DNA of 64,000 nucleotides, taken from assembly GCA_964017155.1 (NCBI GenBank), contig OZ024866.1:27602105-27666104 (forward strand), in the 5' to 3' direction. Positions within the stretch are counted from its first letter, which is position 1, and every line of letters starts with the position of its first letter. Positions 63,421 to 64,000 of the stretch are shown one piece after another. This DNA is from Oasisia sp. SBJ-2009. Taxonomy: Eukaryota > Annelida > Polychaeta > Sabellida > Siboglinidae. The notes beneath the pieces were generated by a model. The model ran no database searches, was not told where the DNA came from, and saw only the letters and a list, made by a program, of their open reading frames with translations. Both the position numbers and the translations under genes were made by a program.

Positions 63421-63763
63421 AAACAGTATATAGGTAGATACACACATACACACATATATTGGACACCTCACACGGTGACGTGTAGTAATCTACAGTTCAC
63501 TGGACATGTCCATGAGTTCGACAATGACGCGTTCTGGTCACTGGATGGTGTACAGATGATCCTTGTGGATCTGTTTGTGGTCGACGTGGATCTCGTCGCT
63601 ACACGCCTGACACAGTTTCGCGTGGAAGACGCCATCTGCAAGACAAGACGAGCAGAAGAGACAGCGAGTCTGCTGAGGTTTGCAGATGATGTACATACAG
63701 AGATAACTGGTCAAATTCTGGATTATGTTTATATTTTGAAGAACTGTTGTTGCTTATGGTATG

Positions 63764-63764
<1 letters not shown>

Positions 63765-63819
<55 letters not shown>

Positions 63820-63897
63820 TTTATATATAAATATATATATATATATATAGTATTTATATATAAATATATATATACGTACATATATTGACACATGCTG

Positions 63898-63956
<59 letters not shown>

Positions 63957-64000
63957 ACATATATTGACACACGCATACATGCACACACACACACACACAC
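63765..64000. repeat. (TA)n and (CA)n microsatellites at the window end
   Basis: TA tracts at 63768-63816 and 63832-63850, then a 30-bp GTATTTATATATAAATATAT motif occurring twice, then CA tracts at 63900-63953 and 63980-64000. 'ACACGTACATATATTGACACA' occurs twice. Confidence 0.93.

Overview
The window is animal nuclear DNA. It has GT-AG introns with pyrimidine- or UG-rich acceptors, AATAAA signals, many mini- and microsatellites, MITEs and decayed non-LTR retrotransposon ends, and no bacterial features. The repeat style suggests a marine invertebrate, but the species cannot be read from the sequence.

The main content is one very large, single-strand (+) array of alternative 3'-terminal coding cassettes. 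I count 29 from base 638 to base 61495. Each begins at a splice acceptor, keeps reading-frame phase 0 at that junction, runs through a short variable linker into a DNA-binding-type domain, and ends at its own stop codon. None has a convincing promoter or start codon. In five of them the acceptor itself reads as an in-frame stop, so the frame can only be entered by splicing. I infer that all are mutually exclusive C-terminal ends of one transcription-factor gene whose shared 5' exons lie outside the window. The architecture is that of the Drosophila BTB genes lola and mod(mdg4), but no BTB domain is visible here.

Layout. (1) 638-25211: 17 class I exons, plus a divergent 18th at 28260-28583. 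Each has three C2H2 fingers with 'HxGxYxY' and 'HTGxK' linkers. Finger 2 is nearly invariant while fingers 1 and 3 vary. (2) 31861-42282: five GC-rich class II exons with two to four fingers, all ending in a C-x2-C-x12-H-x3-C finger. (3) 44536-44859: an exon with no zinc finger that matches the Maf extended-homology region plus basic region (NRxYxxxCR) and lacks a leucine zipper. (4) 46944-58896: four two-exon class III cassettes. Each has a 70-88 nt linker exon (phase 0 in, phase 1 out) and a two- or three-finger terminal exon entered in phase 1. All four splice products are whole numbers of codons. (5) 61073-61495: a final phase 0 terminal exon encoding a 140-residue charged domain I do not recognise.

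The spaces between cassettes hold several large minisatellites (units of 84, 38, 32, 44 and 45 bp, and two unrelated 17-bp arrays), at least five inverted-repeat elements, three dispersed repeat families, and minus- or plus-strand retrotransposon debris. If the splicing model is right, one promoter could produce about 29 factors sharing an N-terminal interaction module but differing in DNA-binding end, with a bZIP-like basic region and an unknown domain among the zinc-finger options.
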